In this document: positions 5,060-8,192 of the stretch, one piece after another
Position numbering within the stretch: the first letter of the stretch is position 1
Layout: each line of letters opens with the position of its first letter
From: Armatimonadota bacterium
GTDB lineage: Bacteria > Armatimonadota > Fimbriimonadia > Fimbriimonadales > ATM1
Assembly (NCBI GenBank): GCA_003695835.1
Contig: RFHN01000081.1
Span: forward strand, 1-8,192
Direction: 5' to 3'
DNA: 8,192 nucleotides
Translations under genes and position numbers: made by a program
The notes under the pieces: model-generated
Told to the model about the DNA's origin: nothing
Databases searched by the model: none
What the model saw: the letters and a program-made list of their open reading frames with translations, nothing else

Positions 5060-5980
5060 ATGCCGTCCTTTCACCCAATCGGAGCCGTGGCTAAGGCCAC
5101 ACACCTGTCCGTCCACACGATTCGGATGTGGGAGCGCCGATATCAAGCGATTCGGCCAGAGCGGTCTTCGTCAGACCGCCGCCTTTACTCCGATGAAGAC
5201 ATCCAGAAACTGAAGTTGCTGAAGAGAGCGGTGGAGCAAGGTCAGAGCATTCAACTCATTGCGAACTTGAGCATTGAGGAGCTTCGAGCGCTCCTATCCG
5301 ATGCTTCGATGCCGCCGCCACTCGGCAGTGAGGACGCCACCGAGGCGATCGAACAGTGCATGGCGGCGATCCGCGCTATGAAGCGCGAGCGGCTATCCGC
5401 GCTGCTCGAGCGAGCGGCGACGGTTATGGGGATTCAAACGTTTGTGGAGGGCTTGGCAGCTCCCCTAATCCGTTGGGTCGGCGAGGAGTGGCATAAAGGC
5501 AAACTCTCCGTTGCGCAGGAGCACCTCGCTAGCTCCGAGATCCGCCACCGCCTTTTTGCGCTGGGCAATGCCGTCGCGAGCCGGAATGGCGCCCGCCGTC
5601 TCTTGATCACAACCCCTGCCGGACACGTCCATGAGCTCGGCGCTGCCATGATGATGGTGATTGCGGCGCGGCGCGGTTGGGCGGTGACCTACCTCGGCCC
5701 TGATCTACCGGCGCACGAAATTGCAGAGGCTTGCTTGATGGGACATGCGGACGCCATAGCTCTTAGCTTGGTGTTTCCCGCTGACGACGAGAAAACGCGA
5801 CTGGAGTTGCGGCGCTTACGGTCCTTGGTAGGCGACGTCGTGCCGATCCTGGTAGGAGGACAAGCCGCGCCCAGCTATCAAGACGTATTACGCGAAATCA
5901 ACGCGATTTCCGTCGAGACTCTGGCGCAGGGCGATGCTGCGCTTGCGGACCTGGAGCGTCGGGGGCGTTCGCGGTCTTAG
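5060..5980 (+). CDS. carH: CarH/LitR-like MerR regulator with cobalamin-binding light-sensor domain
   Basis: A 306-aa transcription factor. The N-terminal MerR winged helix (about 4-75) has HTIRMWERRY (19-28) and RRLYSDEDI (40-48). A helical-bundle cap domain (about 92-175) carries W144-H145 and, nine residues after the tryptophan, E154-H155. This matches W131, H132, E141 and H142 of Thermus CarH, which pack on the adenosyl group and, for H132, ligate cobalt after light. The C-terminal Rossmann B12-binding domain (about 178-300) has TPAGHVHELG (185-194), with H191 as the likely lower cobalt ligand, plus YLGPDLP and VGGQAA. The residue two before the lower ligand is H189, where characterised CarH has Glu. 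Such proteins bind adenosylcobalamin, repress in the dark as tetramers and release DNA in light. The ATG at 5060 is preferred to an in-frame TTG at 5039: the MerR domain starts right after it and the predicted transcript starts downstream of the TTG. No clear ribosome binding site is visible. The symbol is by likeness. Confidence 0.9.
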   Translation: MPSFHPIGAVAKATHLSVHTIRMWERRYQAIRPERSSSDRRLYSDEDIQKLKLLKRAVEQGQSIQLIANLSIEELRALLSDASMPPPLGSEDATEAIEQCMAAIRAMKRERLSALLERAATVMGIQTFVEGLAAPLIRWVGEEWHKGKLSVAQEHLASSEIRHRLFALGNAVASRNGARRLLITTPAGHVHELGAAMMMVIAARRGWAVTYLGPDLPAHEIAEACLMGHADAIALSLVFPADDEKTRLELRRLRSLVGDVVPILVGGQAAPSYQDVLREINAISVETLAQGDAALADLERRGRSRS

Positions 5981-6734
5981 TCCTCGATCTCACCCATAGA
6001 AAGACGCCCAAAGCGAACAGGAGCACCGCGACAATCATCCCGTCTGGAATCGTCCAACCAAAACTCGAACCGGAGGAAGCGCCAGCTCGGAAGATCTCGA
6101 GAACAAACCGAGACGCAGCGTACGCGACCAGGAAGAGGGCTGTGAGGCGCCCGCGCGGCGGCGCGGACTCGTGACGTCGCTCGTACCACAGAAGTGCCAT
6201 CGCGCCTATTAGGGAGAGTGCCGTGTCATACAGCTGGGCAGGATGACCAAGGTAGGCCGCTCCTCCGTCCTCCGGGTGAATCGTCACCGCCCAGGGTAAG
6301 TCGCACGGACCTCCGTAGCAGCACCCGTTGAAGAAGCAACCGACGCGCCCGATCGCATTGGCGACCAAGGCCGGCGCAGCCAACCAATCGAACGCCGTCA
6401 AGAAAGACGTAGCGGTGCGCTTACACCAGATTGCCAGGGCAATCGCCGCCCCGAACACGCCTCCGTAGCTTGTCATGCCGCCGGCGCGAAAGTTCAAGAT
6501 TTCGGCTGGATGCTGCATGTAGTAGGGTAGTTCCTGGATCACCCAGCCGAGTCTGGCGCCCAACACGCCTGCCAGGAGGAGGATCCATGCCAGATCACCG
6601 ACCGTGCCGGGCTCGAAGCCAAACCTCCGCGCCCGCCGGGCCGCGAGCCACGCGCCTGCCAAGGCGCCTGCGAGGAGGAGAACGCTCCAGGTCCGGACTT
6701 CGAAGCCAAAGACCTTGAAAAGAACAGGGTGCAC
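5898..6734 (-). CDS. lgt: Prolipoprotein diacylglyceryl transferase (Lgt)
   Basis: A 278-aa polytopic membrane enzyme that transfers diacylglycerol from phosphatidylglycerol to the lipobox cysteine of prolipoproteins. About seven hydrophobic segments are visible. Lgt landmarks are HPVLFKVFGFEVRTW at the N terminus, GGMTSYGG (85-92, Tyr where E. coli has the important His), the signature GRVGCFFNGCCYGG (129-142) with R130 and N136, HPAQLYD (164-170) and EIFR (213-216). The signature region is rich in cysteine (C133, C138, C139, C144), as in one widespread Lgt branch. The frame is open to 6800, but the GTG at 6734 is chosen because the family begins with MHPVLF and the extra 22 codons would run into the groES promoter and CIRCE. 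A possible GGAG lies 13 nt upstream. The Pro/Arg-rich C-terminal tail (about 251-278) is disordered-looking, and its codons overlap the 3' end of the regulator by 83 bp, tail to tail. Confidence 0.93.
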   Translation of the reverse strand: MHPVLFKVFGFEVRTWSVLLLAGALAGAWLAARRARRFGFEPGTVGDLAWILLLAGVLGARLGWVIQELPYYMQHPAEILNFRAGGMTSYGGVFGAAIALAIWCKRTATSFLTAFDWLAAPALVANAIGRVGCFFNGCCYGGPCDLPWAVTIHPEDGGAAYLGHPAQLYDTALSLIGAMALLWYERRHESAPPRGRLTALFLVAYAASRFVLEIFRAGASSGSSFGWTIPDGMIVAVLLFALGVFLWVRSRTKTANAPDAPGPQAQHRPAPESRRKSR

Positions 6735-6764
6735 TACGGTTATTCTACTCCGCCGCGAACCCCC

Positions 6765-6795
6765 TTGACACGGCGGGGCCCGCATCAGGTAGATT
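6765..6795 (+). promoter_or_regulatory. Predicted groES-groEL promoter
   Basis: A perfect -35 TTGACA (6765-6770) is followed after 19 bp by TAGATT (6790-6795), a four-of-six -10. The spacer is somewhat long. The -10 abuts the CIRCE element, which places the operator over the transcription start, as is usual for HrcA-controlled promoters. Confidence 0.65.
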
Positions 6796-6820
6796 AGCAC
6801 TCAACAGGCGAGAGTGCTAA
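6794..6820 (+). promoter_or_regulatory. CIRCE operator (HrcA binding site)
   Basis: Perfect inverted repeat TTAGCACTC (6794-6802), 9-bp spacer (6803-6811), GAGTGCTAA (6812-6820). This is the exact CIRCE consensus and predicts repression of groES-groEL by HrcA, itself not in this window. lgt is divergent and begins 60 bp away, so it is probably not governed by it. Confidence 0.97.
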
Positions 6821-6894
6821 CGCTCGAAGCCGAAGAGTGCTGGAACCGAAATCGCGTTCCGCATGTTAAATCTTGATTGGAAGGAGGTACCAGA

Positions 6895-7212
6895 ATGAAA
6901 GTCAAGGAAGCACCCAGCAAGCTGAAACTGCGACCGCTCAACGACAAAGTCGTCCTCGAGGTTTTGGAAGAGGAAGACAAGACGGCGAGCGGTCTTTACT
7001 TGCCGGACACGGCGAAGAAGAAGCCGCAAACGGGCAAGGTGATCGCCGTCGGTGACGGCCGCCTGCTCGAGGATGGCACGCGCGCTCCGATGACCGTGAA
7101 GGTTGGCGACCGCGTGTTGTTCTCGAAGTACGGTGGAAACGAAGTCACCATTGACGGCAAGGAATACACGATCCTGGACGAGGATCAGATCTACGCGATC
7201 ATCGAATCATAA
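6895..7212 (+). CDS. groES: Co-chaperonin GroES
   Basis: A 105-aa heptameric co-chaperonin that caps the GroEL folding chamber in the cytosol. Visible features are LKLRPLNDKVVLEVLEEEDKT (10-30), the mobile loop with ASGLYLP (31-37; GGIVLP in E. coli), the GKVIAVG strand (47-53), VGDRVLFSKYGGNEV (70-84) and the C-terminal YTILDEDQIYAII (91-103). It is roughly eight to ten residues longer than typical at the N terminus (MKVKEAPSKL before the canonical LRPL start). The ATG at 6895 is favoured over an upstream in-frame TTG at 6877 by the strong AAGGAGGT (6881-6888) 6 nt before it. It is the first gene of the CIRCE-controlled operon and is followed after 15 bp by groEL. Confidence 0.97.
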   Translation: MKVKEAPSKLKLRPLNDKVVLEVLEEEDKTASGLYLPDTAKKKPQTGKVIAVGDGRLLEDGTRAPMTVKVGDRVLFSKYGGNEVTIDGKEYTILDEDQIYAIIES

Positions 7213-7227
7213 AAGGAGGAGAACACG

Positions 7228-8192
7228 ATGGCAGCAAAACAACTGTTGTATGATGAGAATGCGCGCCGAGCTTTGGAGCGAGGCGTCAACAAGGTAGCAG
7301 ACGCTGTCAAGGTCACGCTCGGTCCGAAGGGCCGCAACGTCGTCCTTGACAAGAAATGGGGCAGCCCGACGATCACGAAGGACGGGGTAACCGTCGCCAA
7401 GGAGATCGAGCTCGAAGATCCGTATGAGAACATGGGCGCCCAGCTGTGCAAGGAAGTCGCCAGCAAGACGAACGACGTGGCGGGTGACGGTACGACCACG
7501 GCGACCATCCTTGCGCAAGCGATGGTCAAGGAAGGGCTTCGCTATGTCGCCGCTGGCGGCAACCCGATCGCCCTGAAGCGCGGCATTGACAAAGCCGTGG
7601 ATGCGGCGGTCGAGGCGATTCGCAAGCGAGCGATCAAGGTCAAGGACAAGAGCCAGATCGAGTTCGTGGCTACGATCGCGGGCAACGATCCTGAGATCGG
7701 CCAGCACGTGGCGGATGCCTTCGACAAGGCGGGCCGCGACGGCGTGATTCAGGTGGAGGAGAGCAAGGGCCGAGACACGACGCTCGAGGTCGTCGAAGGT
7801 ATGCAGTTCGACCGAGGCTACATCAGCCCGTACTTCGTGACCGACCCCGAGCGCATGGAGGCCGTCCTCGAGGATCCGCTCATCCTGATTCATGAGAAGA
7901 AGATCAGCAGCGCGCAGGACTTCCTGCCGTTCCTCGAGAAGGTCGCCGCAGCTCGGCGTCCGCTCGTGGTGATCGCTGAGGACGTCGAAGGTGACGCTCT
8001 GGCGACGCTCGTTCTGAACAAGATTCGCGGCGTCATCCAGGTCGCTGCGGTGAAGGCTCCGGGCTTCGGCGATCGCCGCAAGGCGATGCTTGAGGACATT
8101 GCGATCCTGACCGGCGGTACGTTCATCAGCGAGGACCTCGGTACGAAGCTCGAGAACGTCACGATCGACATGCTCGGTCGCGCGAAGAAGGT
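7228..8192 (+). CDS. groEL: Chaperonin GroEL, N-terminal part (cut by window edge)
   Basis: The first 321 codons of a 60-kDa chaperonin; the frame is open at the end of the window, so this is truncation by the window and not a broken gene. The equatorial ATP site is visible: TLGPKGRNVVLD (30-41), TKDGVTVAKEIELEDP (50-65) with D52, and VAGDGTTTATILAQ (84-97) with D87. The intermediate domain and most of the apical domain follow (EGMQFDRGYISPYF, PLVVIAEDVEGDAL, KAPGFGDRRKAML). The ATG at 7228 has an AAAGGAGGAG ribosome binding site 6 nt upstream, starting at the groES stop. The catalytic Asp398 and the C terminus lie outside the window. It is co-transcribed with groES under CIRCE. Confidence 0.98.
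   Translation, partial: MAAKQLLYDENARRALERGVNKVADAVKVTLGPKGRNVVLDKKWGSPTITKDGVTVAKEIELEDPYENMGAQLCKEVASKTNDVAGDGTTTATILAQAMVKEGLRYVAAGGNPIALKRGIDKAVDAAVEAIRKRAIKVKDKSQIEFVATIAGNDPEIGQHVADAFDKAGRDGVIQVEESKGRDTTLEVVEGMQFDRGYISPYFVTDPERMEAVLEDPLILIHEKKISSAQDFLPFLEKVAAARRPLVVIAEDVEGDALATLVLNKIRGVIQVAAVKAPGFGDRRKAMLEDIAILTGGTFISEDLGTKLENVTIDMLGRAKK

Noticed and set aside
6735..6800. Longer Lgt N terminus from the ATG at 6800
   Set aside because: It would place coding sequence over the groES promoter and CIRCE, and the added residues do not look like Lgt, which starts at the HPVLF segment.
7207..7893. 228-codon minus-strand frame inside groEL
   Set aside because: It is antisense to groEL, whose plus-strand translation is unmistakable. 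Long antisense frames are common in conserved GC-rich genes.

Overview
The window is a bacterial chromosomal segment of moderately high GC, with tightly packed genes and clear Shine-Dalgarno sequences. A CIRCE-controlled groES-groEL pair and an Lgt lipoprotein-modifying enzyme confirm a bacterium. No gene here fixes the phylum, and any placement (an Armatimonadota- or Acidobacteriota-like lineage, for example) would be a guess. I see no insertion sequence, CRISPR array, tRNA or rRNA.

Layout. Bases 1-249 hold no gene that I can support. From 250 to 4910, seven genes run on the minus strand. In transcription order they are: a DUF378-type small membrane protein (4680-4910), a secreted fasciclin (FAS1) protein (4136-4645), TspO/MBR (3617-4075), an uncharacterised Trp-rich protein (3096-3620), an SRPBCC ligand-binding-type protein (2632-3099), a metallo-beta-lactamase/beta-CASP RNase-like protein (1234-2619) and a short-chain dehydrogenase (250-1200). 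Gaps are short, and two junctions are 4-bp ATGA overlaps, so most or all of these are probably one operon. A GC-rich hairpin between the fasciclin and tspO genes may split the expression level.

Divergent from the operon is a MerR-type regulator with a C-terminal cobalamin-binding domain (5060-5980). It carries the tryptophan-histidine and glutamate-histidine signature of the B12-dependent light sensor CarH/LitR. The 149-bp divergent intergenic region contains hexamers of the form TnGACA repeated at exactly 11-bp steps. Four boxes on the minus strand lie over the predicted -35 of the operon, and two on the plus strand lie over the predicted -35 of the regulator. An 11-bp head-to-tail repeat is the known binding mode of CarH. 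The simplest reading is a light- and B12-controlled regulon whose targets are not the usual carotenoid or photolyase genes but a TspO-centred set of membrane, envelope, ligand-binding, RNA-processing and redox proteins.

The right part is housekeeping. lgt (5898-6734, minus) overlaps the 3' end of the regulator tail to tail. groES (6895-7212) and groEL (from 7228, cut by the window edge) run on the plus strand behind a TTGACA promoter and a perfect CIRCE element, which predicts HrcA repression.
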